Positions 34,439-45,329 of a DNA stretch of 64,000 nucleotides are shown piece after piece; position 1 is the stretch's first letter; every line of letters starts with the position of its first letter. The notes below the pieces were generated by a model that saw only the letters and a list, made by a program, of their open reading frames with translations, was not told where the DNA came from and did not search any database. The stretch comes from Fagopyrum homotropicum (Eukaryota > Streptophyta > Magnoliopsida > Caryophyllales > Polygonaceae), in contig BSWB01000006.1 in NCBI GenBank assembly GCA_033239125.1, positions 34,030,001 through 34,094,000 on the forward strand, written 5' to 3'. Position numbers and translations under genes: made by a program.

Positions 34439-35908
34439 GAGCTAAAAGAGGTACATAATGAAGAATTTGAAAAATTCTATGATGGCTCGGAAAATAGAAG
34501 AAGCCACGGCCAGTCGTGCTATTCCATGGCCGTGGTTCCACAAATTCAACCCATAGAGTGTTATTTCGAGAACACCAGAGACTTCCACGCCCTAAACCAC
34601 GGCCGTGGAAGTAACAGGTCTGCCGTGGTTTTGGGAAATTCTGAGAACAATTCCGTCTTTCCTACAACCAATCTTGATTCTTCTTCCACTACTCCCACAT
34701 CCTTAGAGACTTCTAAGGAAGCATCGAGCACGCCTCAAGACACATCAAAGGCATCAATAGCTTTGAAATTGAAGACACTTCCCACACATCTTCGGTATGC
34801 TTTTCTTGGAACTAATTCTACCTTTTCCGTTATTGTTAGTTTCGATTTAAAGAAAGATGAACATGAGAAACTTATGGATGTTTTGAGGAAACATAGGAAA
34901 GCTTTAGGCTATACCATAGAGGATCTTGTAGGAATTAAACCATCTTTATGTATGCACAAGATTCTAATGGAGGAGGATTACAAGCCTTCACGACAACCTC
35001 AAAGACGATTAAACCCGGTCATGAAAGAGGTCGTGAAGAAGGAAATCCTCAAGCTACTTGACGTAGGTATCATCTATCCTATCTCCGATAGCAAGTGGGT
35101 GAGCCCCGTTCAAGTCGTCCCAAAGAAGGGAGGAATGACCGTTGTGACCAACAAGAACAACGAACTCATTCCAACGAGAACCGTGACGGGTTGGAGGATG
35201 TGCATTGACTACCACAAGCTGAACAATGCAACTAGGAAGGATCACTTCCCACTACCATTCATAGAACAAATGCTTGAAAGGTTAGCACAACACTCCTACT
35301 TTTGTTACCTTGACGGTTATAGTTGTTTCTTTCAGATTCTGATTCACCCGGACGATCAAGAGAAGACCACATTCACGTGCCCATGGGGTACGTTTGCTTA
35401 TAGAAGGATGCCATTCGGACTTTGCAACGCTCCAGCCACCTTTCAAAGGTGTATGATGGTCATCTTCTCGGAGTATATTGAGGAAATCATGGAGGTTTTT
35501 ATGGACGATTTTTTAGTTTATGGTTCCTCATTTGACAATTGTCTTGTTAACCTTTATCTTGTTTTGCAAAGATGTGAAGACACTAACCTTGTTCTAAATT
35601 GGGAGAAGTGTCAATTCATGGTTAAGGAAGGTATTGTGCTAGGACATTTGATCTGTAATAGAGGGATCGAAGTTGACAAGGCTAAGATAGAGACGATAGA
35701 GAAGCTTCCTTCTCCATCTTCGGTGAAGGGGATAAGAAGTTTTCTAGGACATGCAGGGTTTTATAGGAGATTCATCAAAGACTTCTTGAAAATTTTGAAA
35801 CCACTAACTAATCTATTGATGAAGGATGTTGTTTTTAATTGTTTGCAGGAATGTTTAGATGATTTCTATAAGATTAGAGAAGCTCTCATCTCAGCCCCGA
35901 TAATCTAA
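34439..35908 (+). pseudogene. pol: Element D reverse transcriptase
   Basis: The frame is open from element C's insertion point, so the ATG at 34526 is internal and not a real start. The first 100 or so codons are the Ser/Thr-rich linker with the word CCACGGCCGTGG (34597-34608) encoded in it. RT follows: GYTIEDLVGIKPSLCMHKI, WVSPVQVVPKKGG, YLDGYSCF (usually YSGF), MPFGLCNAPATFQRC, VFMDDFLVYG with both catalytic Asp present (about residue 325 counted from 34526), then LGHLICNRGIEVDKAKI and a thumb/connection segment. Closed by TAA after SAPII. The best preserved domain of the window. Confidence 0.9.
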
Positions 35909-36320
35909 CCTCCGGATTGGAATCTTCCATTCGAGGTTATGTGTGATGCAAGTGACGTAGCTATTGGAGTGGTGCTTGGACAAAAGAAGGAAGGCCGCAC
36001 TCATGTCATCTAGTATGCTAGCAAGACGCTAGACGAAGCGCAGCTCAACTACGCAACAACTGAAAAAGAATTTTTAGCCGTTGTATATGCTTTTGAAAAG
36101 TTTCGTTCTTATCTTGTAGGAGCAAAGGTGATTGTATACACGGACCTATCAGCAATACGGTATTTGCTCGCCAAGAAGGATGCAAAGCCAAGGCTGATTA
36201 GATGGATTCTTCTTCTTCCAGAATTCGATCTAGAGATTCGGGACAAGAAAGGTTGTGAAAATTCTGTTGCGGATCATCTAAGTCGTCTACCACACACCGA
36301 CGGAGATGACCTACCCATTG
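35909..36320 (+). pseudogene. pol: Element D RNase H
   Basis: Same frame as RT after one stop (35906-35908). FEVMCDASDVAIGVVLGQ holds the first catalytic Asp. A second stop (TAG near 36011) interrupts the sheet before YASKTLDEAQLNYATTEKE. KVIVYTDLSAIRYLLAKKDA supplies the later Asp, where the family usually has TDHSAL. It ends at ENSVADHLSRL, the usual RNase H/integrase border. Removes RNA from RNA:DNA hybrids in intact elements. Confidence 0.85.
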
Positions 36321-37405
36321 ATGACTCCTTCCCAGATGAGCACTTACACATCATGGAAGAGTGTATCGAGAAGATTTCTAGAGGTATCGAACCTTGGTTT
36401 GCTGATTTTGTAAATTACTTGGTTTGCCAAGAAATACCTCCCGGACTATCCTATGCACAAAGAAAGAAGTTCTTTAGGGATGTCCGACAATACTTTTGGA
36501 ATGAACCTCTACTCTTCAAGAGAGGTCCCAATGGCATCATTAGGAGATGTGTGCTGGAAGACGAAATGCAAAGCGTCATTCATCATTGTCATTCACTTCC
36601 TTGTGGAGGGCACGCTAATTCCAATAAAACTAGCGCTAAGGTATTGCAATCCGGATTCTTTTAGCTTACTTTATTTAAGAATGTGCAAACCTTTGTTTCT
36701 TGTTGCGATGCATGTCAAAGAACAGGAAATATCTCTAGGAGAAACGAGATGCCTCTCAACAACATTCAAGAGGTGGAAATCTTTGACGTTTGGGGAGTTG
36801 ATTTCATGGGACCATTCCCATCATCTTGCGGAAACCAATACATACTTCTTGTTGTAGATTATGTTTCGAGATGGGTTAAAGCTATTGCCTCTCCAACTAA
36901 CGATGCTATGGTGGTTGTCAAGTTCTTTAATAGAACTATTTTCCCAAGGTTTCGTACACCACGAACCATCATTAGTGTCGGAGGTTCACACTCATAGCCC
37001 GACGATTCGAAGCTCTACTAGCTAAGTATGGGGTGACTCACAAGATCGCCACTCCCTACCATCCGCAAACAAGTGGACAAGTGGAGATTTCAAATAGAGA
37101 GATCAAGGGTATCCTTGAGAAGACGGTGTCAAAAACAAGGAAAGATTGGTCTTTAAAACTAGATGACGCGCGTATAGGACAGCTTACAAGACTCCCATCG
37201 GTACAACACCATACAACCATGTGTATGGGAAGTCTTGTCATCTCCCGGTAGAGTTGGAACACAAGACGTATTGGGCTGTGAAGTGGTTGAACTTCAGCAT
37301 GAAAGAAGTGGGCGAGAAGCGTCTCTTGGACCTTAACGAGCTAGAAGAACTCCGCTTGTACGCTTATGAGAACGCCAAGATCTACAAGGAAAGGGTGAAG
37401 CGTTG
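36321..37405 (+). pseudogene. pol: Element D integrase, N-terminal and catalytic domains
   Basis: HHCC zinc finger: HHCHSLPCGGH (about 36580) and CCDACQ (about 36705), with a stop at 36661. Core: VWGVDFMGPFPSS has the first Asp. The second catalytic Asp is lost (TIISVGGSHS where the family has ISDGG). The Glu follows in NREIKGILEKT. Further stops lie near 36995, 37020 and 37172, with frameshifts after 36990. Element E begins at 37406 in the C-terminal part. Inactive on several counts. Confidence 0.85.
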
Positions 37406-38915
37406 TGAACGAGGATATTTCCTTAGGTCGTTTATATCCTATCAAAGTAATTTCCGAACTCAATACTAAAGCAAGTATAGTGATTAAATAAGGGTCAAAC
37501 CCAAGAGAGTTTGTGTTATTTTTATTAAATTCAATAATTGATTATGGGACAAAGTAACAAAAAAGGGGGGTTTTGGAATGAATTGATGCACACAGAACTA
37601 AAAAGCAAGTAGATGAGATTGATAAGATGATGATGAGTGGATCTACACTAGGTTGATTCTTAGCATGCGATTACTACTTTGGTGAGTTCCTTTTACAAGT
37701 TTCAAGTAATGTTCCCGCCTTGATCATATGTATGTGTTGAGCCAACCGGCATCAACACAACTTAACAAGTTAGTGTTCCGTAAACCTACAAGAACAAGTC
37801 ACAAGTTAGCTTTCAAACAAATACTAAGGGATATAAAGAGAAGATTAAAACCGTTAAACTAATCTTTATAATTGTGCTTCTTTTCCTTCAAGCATTTAGA
37901 ACCCGTTATTACTTAAAGGTTACTACTAGACTAAAGACCCAAACCCGGAATCTATTAATCCTAGTTGTTTGCATGCATTTAGGACCTAAGGTGATCAATC
38001 TTAAGTGATAATGAAAACATGCAATTTAGATAATTGAAGCTCAAGAAACACAAAACATTACTGAATAAAACTTATATAAAAAGGGAACTTACAACCAAAG
38101 AAATAATGCAGCCTCAAATCAACCCAATGTAGCAAGGACACTTAGAAGCTCATTACAAATGAAGCAAAAGAGAATAAAAGTGGGAAAATGATGGATCATT
38201 CTAGCAATCAACCATGGGTCTATTTATACTACAAATGACACTAAATGGGAGTAAATGGCCGGCCAAAACAGCCACCTTTAATGTTATAAAGGTGGTGTAA
38301 ACAGCCGGAGTAAATCTCTGTCGCTGAACCGCAAGGGCGGCCTTCAGATCCGCAAGGGCGGTTCAGGCGAAAACGTTTGATCATCTTCGTGGCCGCATGG
38401 GCGGCCTGGAAGTTCCGCAGGGGTGGATCATTAATGATCTTCAAAACGTCTGACTCTTCAACTTTCTGTCGCTTCAGATGCCGAGCCGCAGGGGCGGCTC
38501 TGTGTCAAAGCAGGGGCGGTGACACTGACTCTTCAGCATCACAGCTCCACAGGGTAAGACGCAAGTAGAGGCGCAGGGGCGTCGGTCTTCGCTTCTTCAG
38601 GATAAGTCACCGCAGGGGCGCTAGGGAGTGGCGCAGGGGCGGCGACAGTCTTCGTTCCTAGCGCTGGCGAAGGCGCGGGCTGCGCTCCGGAACGTGGTGT
38701 CACCCGCAGGGGCGGTGACACTGCTCCGCGGGGGCAGTGAGGCCACATAAGCTTTGCTTCGTACATGGTCTTCAACTCCCAAGTGCTAAAACTCCTCTTT
38801 TATCTTCTTTTAGTCTCCTTCTTCTGGATCAAGGAGTTAGTAAAATAAACCGACACTAATGTGATAAAAAGACTTTAAAAACTAACCTAAATGATAGTGA
38901 TTCCATCACCTATCA
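37406..38915 (-). repeat. Element E 3' LTR
   Basis: 1510 bp. On the minus strand it starts TGATAGGTGATGGAATCAC and ends TCGTTCA. A TATAAATA box lies at 38221-38228 (minus). Between 38329 and 38735 at least ten copies of a hairpin around CCGCAGGGGCGG or close variants are packed together. Its first 24 bp form an imperfect palindrome. Confidence 0.85.
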
Positions 38916-38929
38916 AACTCCCCCATACT
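38916..38929 (-). other. Element E polypurine tract
   Basis: Minus strand GTATGGGGGAGTTT directly before the LTR. A similar AAGTATGGGGGAGGAAA lies upstream at about 39486-39500 and may be a second, internal tract. Confidence 0.75.
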
Positions 38930-39571
38930 TAGACCTTTTACTCGTCCCGGGTAAAACACATGATAACAGTTTTTAGACTCAAAGGCCTTAGGAAGCATGG
39001 GTAAGAGGCATAGACAATGGAAAAGGAAAGCCAAGAAAGAAAGAAGGAAAAAGAGAGAAAATGTGGGAAAAAGGTGAGAAAACTACCACCCTTATTGCTC
39101 CAAGAGTGACCTATCCGGACAACCTCCTTATGACTCCCCTTCATATGCCGCCAAATGCCGGAAAGGGAACCTATACTCGGTGCCGCTCATTTTATCAAGG
39201 TGCCCTTTCGGGTTTTCACCTTGCCACTCTTCTTCTTTTCTTTGATGATCTCACTTGGAACTCACATCCCTCAAGTCCAATTTTGCACCAACCTAAGGTT
39301 GGTCGGACTACCTTCTTTTTGCCTAAACCGCCCTTTCGGGTTTTCGGTTTATCCAAAGATTTTCAAGCCTTTTTTCATTTTCTTTGGGTTTTTCTTCTCT
39401 TTTTTTCATGACTTTCAAATTGAATTTTAAACTACAACTAAAAGCAAACACACTTAAAAACAAACTATACATGCAAAGATATTTCCTCCCCCATACTTGA
39501 AGCACACTTTGCCCTCAAAGTGGAAAATGAAAGCAAAGATAAATGTGGAGAATGAATAAGGGATGATGCCA

Positions 39572-39838
39572 CTAATGGGATGGTCCGGCTGGACCCTCCT
39601 CTGGTGGGTACGGGAAGTGGCTGAAGAAGTGCTCCTGCCGGCGGTAGAGCGTGTCTATGTGGGCCTCCAGAGCATCCATCCTCTGCCCAAATGAAGTCTC
39701 AAAGCTGGCTTGCCAAGCCAGCTGTTGAGCCTCTAGCTGCTGCTGATGAGCCGTCTGCCAAGCATCTTGCCGGCAGTCAAAATGAGTGGTCATAGAGGAA
39801 GCGAAGCTGGACTGCCACGCCTGCTGCTGCTCAAGCAT
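39572..39838 (-). pseudogene. Element E 3' ORF fragment (Gln-rich, coiled)
   Basis: An open stretch of 88 codons, rich in Gln, Ala and Trp with a periodic WQxxF/QQ pattern suggesting helix or coiled coil. It ends ALEAHIDTLYRRQEHFF then PYPPEEGPAGPSH. Similar Gln-rich proteins stand in the 3' part of Tat-type elements; their function is unknown to me. The upstream part is deleted. Confidence 0.5.
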
Positions 39839-39893
39839 GGACCGCTGGTACTCGGTCTGTCATGCCTGATGCTGGGTGGTCAAGGTTGCCATC

Positions 39894-39917
39894 TGATAGT
39901 GATTCCATCACCTATCA
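39894..39917 (-). repeat. Element E 5' LTR remnant (24 bp)
   Basis: Identical to 38892-38915. All that is left of the second LTR. Its outer edge abuts the target duplication. Confidence 0.75.
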
Positions 39918-40178
39918 CGTTGGCATGATAAGAATATCATTCCAAAAGACCTCAAAGAAGGAGATCAAGTTCTCCTCTTTAATTCCCGACTTCGACTCTT
40001 TTCAAATAAGCTTAAATCTCGTTGGACTGGGCCTTATGTGATTAAACGTGTTTTTCCCCATGGAGCAATTGAAGTATGGGGTGAGAAGTGAGGAAGTTTC
40101 AAGGTGAATGGTCAACGACTTAAGAAGTACTCACCGGAGCTCCAAGTTGAGGAAATCGCTCCGATTGTCCTCATTTGA
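39918..40178 (+). pseudogene. pol: Element D integrase C-terminal part
   Basis: Continues D's integrase after E: a basic stretch, FNSRLRLFSNKLKSRWTGPY, then VNGQRLKKYSPE, ending at TGA 40176-40178. One internal stop (TGA near 40089). RWTGPY is the GPY/F-type module of Ty3 integrases, a non-catalytic DNA-binding part. Confidence 0.85.
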
Positions 40179-41150
40179 ACATAGGAATGGTCTAGCTACA
40201 GACCCAACACAAAGCGCTTCTTGGGAGGCAACCCAATGTATTGCATTATCGTTTTTGTTTTCTTTCTTTCTTTCTTAGGTTAGTTTAGGTTAGATGTTGT
40301 TTTTGTTTGTTTCCCCTCGATACCCTCCGGTATGTTGTGTTTTTGGATGTCAGGAATAAGGAATGGGCAAGAGAAGAGAAGAAAAGACGGAAAAAAAAAA
40401 AATTACGAAACTTGGATTTTGGCACAGATCAGAGAGTTCCACGGTGTCCGTACAAAACCACGGCCGTGGAACACCCCGACTGGCCGTGGTTTTCCAAGTT
40501 TTTGGCACAAATCAGAGAGTTCCACGGGTGTCCGAACAAAACCACGGCTGTGGAACACCCCGACTGGTCGTGGTTTTCCAAAATTTTACGGCCACTATAT
40601 ATTTCCCTCTCCTTCACAAAAACACACTCTTCTTCCCCAAACCATGTTTAGAGAGCCAAAAATTGCCCCTTCTCGTGATTCCTCATCCGGAGACCGATTT
40701 GAACGATTCTTCAACCAAAAGTGGAGCAAATCGAATCCTTTACAAGATCCCATCAACAAACTCAGCAAACAATCAACATTTGGGAAGGATTTTGGATTTT
40801 TTCAAATCCAAACCCTAGGTTTTCTCTCTCTCTCTTCTTGATTGATTTGGTTCGTTTTTCTTGCAAATTTCTAGGAGAACAGGACGAAATTGAAATTAAA
40901 AGTAGTTTAGGGCTGAAATTGCTGAGTTCGTTGTGCATTTGCTGAGTTTTTGAGGATTTTCAGAGAATTCCACGGGACCGTACAATTTCACGGCCGTGGT
41001 TTTGCCAAGAACAGACCGTGGTTTTTTCTGTTTTGAGTGAAACTATTTAGGAGGAAGTCTAGTAGAAACAATAAGCAAAAGGGTGATGGTTCTTCTTCTT
41101 CTTCCCCACCCCCTCCCAATGAACCACCATCACCACTATCCCCTAGGATT
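40179..41150 (+). other. Element D post-pol region
   Basis: Contains CTTGGGAGGCAACCCAA (found after pol in Athila-type elements), a (TTTC)n tract (40258-40278), and a tandem duplication of about 84 bp (40420-40502 and 40504-40587). The word CCACGGCCGTGG or a one-base variant occurs at 40458-40469, 40542-40553 and 40989-40998. An AGAGAGCCAAAAATTGCCCC segment with an open frame (from 40644) may be the start of the extra Athila ORF; I cannot name it. Confidence 0.6.
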
Positions 41151-42541
41151 TGTTGAAGATTTGTTGATATTTATTAAGATTTGTATATCCATTTTTTTTT
41201 ATAAATTTAATTTTATTTTTGTTTAAAACCCCAGCCAAAAAATAAATCCAGATTGAATTTGTTAAATTTGTTGTTACCAATCTTTACACTACAAAGATTC
41301 CTATTTAGGAGTATTTATAGTCAAATTTACTATTATAAAACAATTTATTATTTATCTAAAATTAGAAATTTCCAAATCTTCCTTTTTTTGATTTGGTAAA
41401 TTTTGCTAACAATATCTGGCTTTATAATGAATATACAACGATTCTTCATCTCTAGGTCTCATCGGCCCAAAGTCATTGTATTGTAGATCATTGAATGTAC
41501 TTTCTTTCTTATTGATGAAGGACATTTTTTTAAGAAACAATTAAAAAAACAAAAAAAAAAAGAGCATGAATTTAGTAAATTAGGAAAACCTCCTTACTTG
41601 ATCGATACACTGTAAGTAATATCAATTATCTATTAAGTTGTTATCAAGCTAATGAAAATAATATTTATATAAGTTGTTCTAAAATCGGGAGATTGTTATA
41701 TAATTCTATTTTTTTTTGTTTGTGCAATTTGTCTCAGGGAATTGGATGACTAACTAGACTTCATTTGCTCCCAAATATTTTCCCTTATTTAAATATATTT
41801 TATGATCGATTTTTTCAGATTTGTTTATGTTGCAATTTGTATATTACATTTATTTTACATAAATATATTTTATAAAATTTTCCAAATTTGTTTATGTTAC
41901 AATTTTTTTACATAAATAAATTTTATAATTGATTTTTTCAAATTCAATAGTTTTTTTTTTTTTTTGTAAAAATAATTCTTTTTTGTTACAATTTTTTTTA
42001 CATAAAATATTTTTGGGTGTTGATCGCTGTTTTTGGTAACAACTGAATGTTTTTCTGTTTTTTTTCTTTCTAATAAATCATTAAAGACGAAAGATCTTTT
42101 GATATTTTTTTCACAAAAATAAATAAATATCGTTTGAATTGAAATTCGTTATTTTTGTTTTTTAAATAACTAGATTTGTTTACTATTAGTTGGATCTTTT
42201 CTAATTCCAATATTCTAAAACATTTGATTTTTAAAATTTTATTTTACGTAGGAATATTTTCAGAACACATTAATCTTTCCTAGTTAAATGCGTTTATATT
42301 AAATAATATTATTCAGTTCACGTTTCTATGCCATTTTTTCAAAAGATTCAATATATAAATATACTAGCAGAAGCCGAAGATCTCGAGAGAAGATCTTTCA
42401 TCCCTTCAATAAGTGTCTCAATATTCACGTTAATAAAGCTGCTTCTCTTGACTAGTTTGTATCCTCTTCGCTATCATTCACACCCCAAATTCTGGTGTTT
42501 CTTGTTTCTATTCAGCTTTGTCACTTTCATCTGCACAATCA
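41151..42541. other. AT-rich intergenic DNA, no feature recognised
   Basis: Very AT-rich with many T runs. I find no ORF of note, no LTR ends and no long repeat shared with the rest of the window. Open frames at 42328-42591 look fortuitous. Confidence 0.5.
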
Positions 42542-42928
42542 ACTTCTACTGCAGCAATCACATGGCGGAACAAGGAAGCAAACCCCCGTAAACCAACCGC
42601 ATAGAGTCCGTCTACGACAATCGCTCAACTTAACATGAATCATCATCGCCCGCAACGTAGATCACTATTCCGATCGAGTTCCGTACCTAACCCTAACACT
42701 TTTCCTATTTCCAATTCCAAACAAGACCCAATTTCTTCCTCTTGCACGTTTCGTTCAACTACGCCGAATCCGGATTCAAGAACAGGATCAAATTCGAAAC
42801 TAGAAATCTCCGAAGAATGGAGTCTCTCAATGCGCTGTTATAATAAATCCACGACGAAAGTTACCGGCTTCTCGCGGCCCAATATCTCCTCAGACGTGTC
42901 TTTAGTGGGGTTCCCGGTGCGATCGTAG
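42542..42928 (+). pseudogene. Gene-like 5' segment, product not recognised
   Basis: Composition changes to genic here. ATGs at about 42563 (ten codons) and 42635 precede a 97-codon frame, MNHHRPQRRSLFRSSSVPNP, rich in Ser, Pro and Asn like the disordered N-terminus of a plant protein, ending LVGFPVRS. It could be a single-exon fragment of a host gene carried or left here, or the start of a gene whose rest is missing. I see no downstream exon that continues it. Confidence 0.3.
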
Positions 42929-42998
42929 TTTCCAAAACAACAACGTTTGCGGGTTACTTCCCTAGTTTCTTTTTTTTGTTAATCCATACTACCAATTT

Positions 42999-43921
42999 CC
43001 TCTTTCTGGTTTATGTGCTACTCTCGCCATCATTGACCTTTAGTTTTGATCTTCTCGAATTCGTTCTGGTCAAATCTTGGATTCGTTATGGTCAAATCTT
43101 GAATTCCTTGCTCTGAAGCCCTTTGATGAACATCATGAGTTGAGAGCAGTGATAGTTCAATTGGATATATGAATAATTGCTCTTTCAGGTTTATGTGCTA
43201 CTCTCGCCATCATTGACCTTTAGTTTTGGTCTTCTTGAATTCGTTCTGGTCAAATCTTGAATTCGTTCTGATCAAATCTTGAATTCCATTCTCTGAAGCC
43301 CTGGGATGAACATCATGAATTGAGAGCAGTGGTAGTTCAGTTGGATTGATTAATTGTTGTAATTTTAATATAGAGATAATACGTGATAATATCGAGATCG
43401 AGATAATACGTGATAATATCGAGATCGAGATAATACGTGATAATATCGAGATCGAGATTATAAGAATAGTAATTACTAATGCATTTAGAATCCCGAGCAT
43501 ATGAAATGTACGATCTAGGGTGTAAAATTGCTAATTTTTTAAAACCTAGATGTATTCTTTTCTTTTTTTTTTCTTAGTTGAGCAATGGAAGTTCAACTGT
43601 CATTACTGACCATCTTTTCTGTCTCTAGCATATGCTCTATTTGTTGTTGTCGCTCCTCTTTGAATAACAGTTGAGGTCGCTGCTTAAATTTTTGAAGAGC
43701 TTGGATGAGTACCATCGATTCTGCTGTTTCTGCTATGATATTCATGAAAGATTTAATCTTGAGCGCTTTCAAAAGCTTTGATGTTACTACGATAGTTTAA
43801 CCATCCTTTATTTCTCTAGTCTATGCTTTCTCGAGTATTAACCTTAAACTTCTCATCTGTTATCTCATCTGCCATTGAAATAACCCAACAAAATTGTACG
43901 GATTTTTCTCCTGCTATGATA
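42999..43921. repeat. Minisatellite segment, copy 1
   Basis: 43017-43921 matches 59913-60925 over its whole length; the 108-bp difference is four extra 27-bp units in copy 2. Inside, about 180 bp (42999-43178) is repeated directly at about 43180-43356 (TTTATGTGCTACTCTCGCC..). The segment ends where an R unit resumes. No protein is recognised. Confidence 0.85.
43373..43453. repeat. 27-bp minisatellite, three units
   Basis: Three units of GAGATAATACGTGATAATAT plus CGAGATC. Because 27 is a multiple of three the array stays open (ISISILSRI repeats on the minus strand), which is not evidence for a protein. Confidence 0.95.
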
Positions 43922-44332
43922 TTCATAAAATATTATTTTATACTCCGTTTTAAGGATTTACGTTGGAAATCTTGTTTGATTTGATTCATTATCGTTGTAT
44001 CCGCATTATTCTCTCTCTATATTTTGAAATCTATGTCGTATCGATGAAGCGTATATATGATTTTTTTTGAAACTGATCTTTTATGAATTTGTATTGTAGG
44101 TCAAGTTGGACGAGTTTATTACAAGTTCAACAACTTAGGAAGATGGTGGACGAAATGAAGATCTACCGGAGGGGAACAACTTTTTTTTTTTATTTCTTAA
44201 TCAAATCATCTACCTCATAAGCATTTTTCTTCCACGATCTACCTATAATACTCTAGGATCCATTCTACTCGTGTTTGATTATTTATTTCTACGTGGCTGT
44301 GATTATTGGTGACATATATACCCATCTAATTT

Positions 44333-44520
44333 CTATAATACAAATATGTGATCATCATCATCATCATCGTAAATTCTTCCTTTTGTTTCTTCACATGCAC
44401 ATAAGTAACTTTGATTGACATGATTCATTTTTGCGAAAGCTCTCTTGAGCAACCGATAATGTTCTTTAGAAAGACGAAGCTTCTTACGAAGAGGAATCAA
44501 TCCACCACCGTCATCGTGAT
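44333..44520 (-). pseudogene. HD-Zip II-like homeodomain fragment, R unit 4
   Basis: The cleanest copy of the motif: GGGLIPLRKKLRLSKEHYRL followed by LKRAFAKMNHVNQ, with an Asp run of six on the minus strand. Confidence 0.5.
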
Positions 44521-44986
44521 CCTCTATATCGGTGTTGGAAAATATGAAGACAAAATTCATGGCATCGTGGGATGTGTTTACTACACACGCTAAGTTTCTC
44601 TTTTTTGATTTCACACTTTTGTTATTTTATGCCTTTGTTCTGGCCTCTTTAGTTTATTGCAATAATGATATTTTGATTTATAGAGAATGCTCAAGTCATG
44701 ATTCTCTTTAGTTTCACATGCGCATAAATTTTTTGTTGTGGATGTTGTTTATAGTATAGCTCACAAACTCAAACCTACTATCATATTAATTGATGAGGTT
44801 GATAGCTTTTTGAGGAAACGTCGCAACTCGGCCATAACCTTTGTTGATTTATCTCATAATTCTCCTTATTTTCTTTTTATTACAAAATCACTTTTGTCCC
44901 TAAATATTGAATGCCCAATCTTTTTTGCCTCAGTTTGCCTTGGTAAAGTCCGAAACCAGTCACAAAGAAACATAAAAAAAGTATGA
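44521..44986 (+). pseudogene. AAA ATPase fragments, plus arm, R unit 4
   Basis: The NMKTKF-type piece has its donor changed to GCTAAG. The Walker B piece from about 44690 reads LKPTIILIDEVDSFLRKRRN, with DE intact. Confidence 0.75.
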
Positions 44987-45031
44987 CAAAATATATGGGA
45001 AAAAGTTGGTTATTCCTATAGAGGTTGTATC

Positions 45032-45329
45032 TTAGAAAAAATGATACAACCTCAAATGAAATAGACAACTTTTTCTCACATATTTTGTCATACTTTTGTT
45101 TATGTTTCTTTGTGATTGCTTTCGGACCTTACCAAGGCAAACTGAGGCAACAAAGATTGAAAATTCAATATTTAGAGACAAAAGTGTTTTTGTAATAAAA
45201 AGAAAATAATGAGATTTATGAGATAAATCAGCAAAGGTTGATGCCGACTTGCGACGTTGCCTCAAAAAGCTATCAACCTCATCAATGAATATGATAGTAG
45301 GTTCGAGTTTGTGAGCTAGACTAAAAACA
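45032..45329 (-). pseudogene. AAA ATPase fragment, minus arm, R unit 4, cut by element F
   Basis: The Walker B piece of the minus arm is interrupted at AAACA (45325-45329) by element F. The missing end and the NMKTKF-type block follow F at 54607. Confidence 0.8.

Larger units (their letters stand above)
37406..39917 (-). mobile_element. Element E: Tat/Retand-like deletion derivative inside element D
   Basis: Flanked by the target duplication CGTTG (37401-37405 and 39918-39922), with TGAACGAGG..CCTATCA ends in plus orientation. Read on the minus strand it has one full LTR at its 3' side (37406-38915), a polypurine tract, about 1.0 kb of interior and only the first 24 bp of the 5' LTR. Most of the 5' LTR, the primer site and all polymerase genes were deleted after insertion, since the duplication is intact. 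D's integrase reading resumes at 39918. Confidence 0.85.
34437..41150 (+). mobile_element. Element D: Athila-type Ty3 element, both ends missing, carrying element E
   Basis: Plus strand. It begins abruptly at element C's target site (AGGAG, 34437-34441) inside an open pol frame. It runs through reverse transcriptase, RNase H and integrase (split by E) to a post-pol region with CTTGGGAGGCAACCCAA (about 40217-40233). gag, protease and both LTRs are absent. The 3' limit near 41150 is where element-like sequence (RRKSSRNNKQKGDG-like) gives way to AT-rich DNA; it is not sharply defined. Confidence 0.85.
43922..45329. repeat. R unit 4, left part
   Basis: Starts inside the spacer (AAAATATTATTTTATACTCC), then the exon-like block (44100), homeodomain-like fragment, plus ATPase arm and centre stems (45022-45032 and 45044-45054). 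It is cut by element F in the minus arm and finishes at 54607-54851. Confidence 0.9.

Noticed and set aside
40332..40841. Open frames of 150-169 codons in three plus frames after element D pol
   Set aside because: They cross the 84-bp duplication and differ in frame without any preference; only the region after 40644 might belong to a real element ORF, and I cannot support it.
43367..43460. CRISPR-like array (regular 27-bp repeats)
   Set aside because: Units abut without spacers and the context is a plant nuclear genome, so it is a minisatellite.
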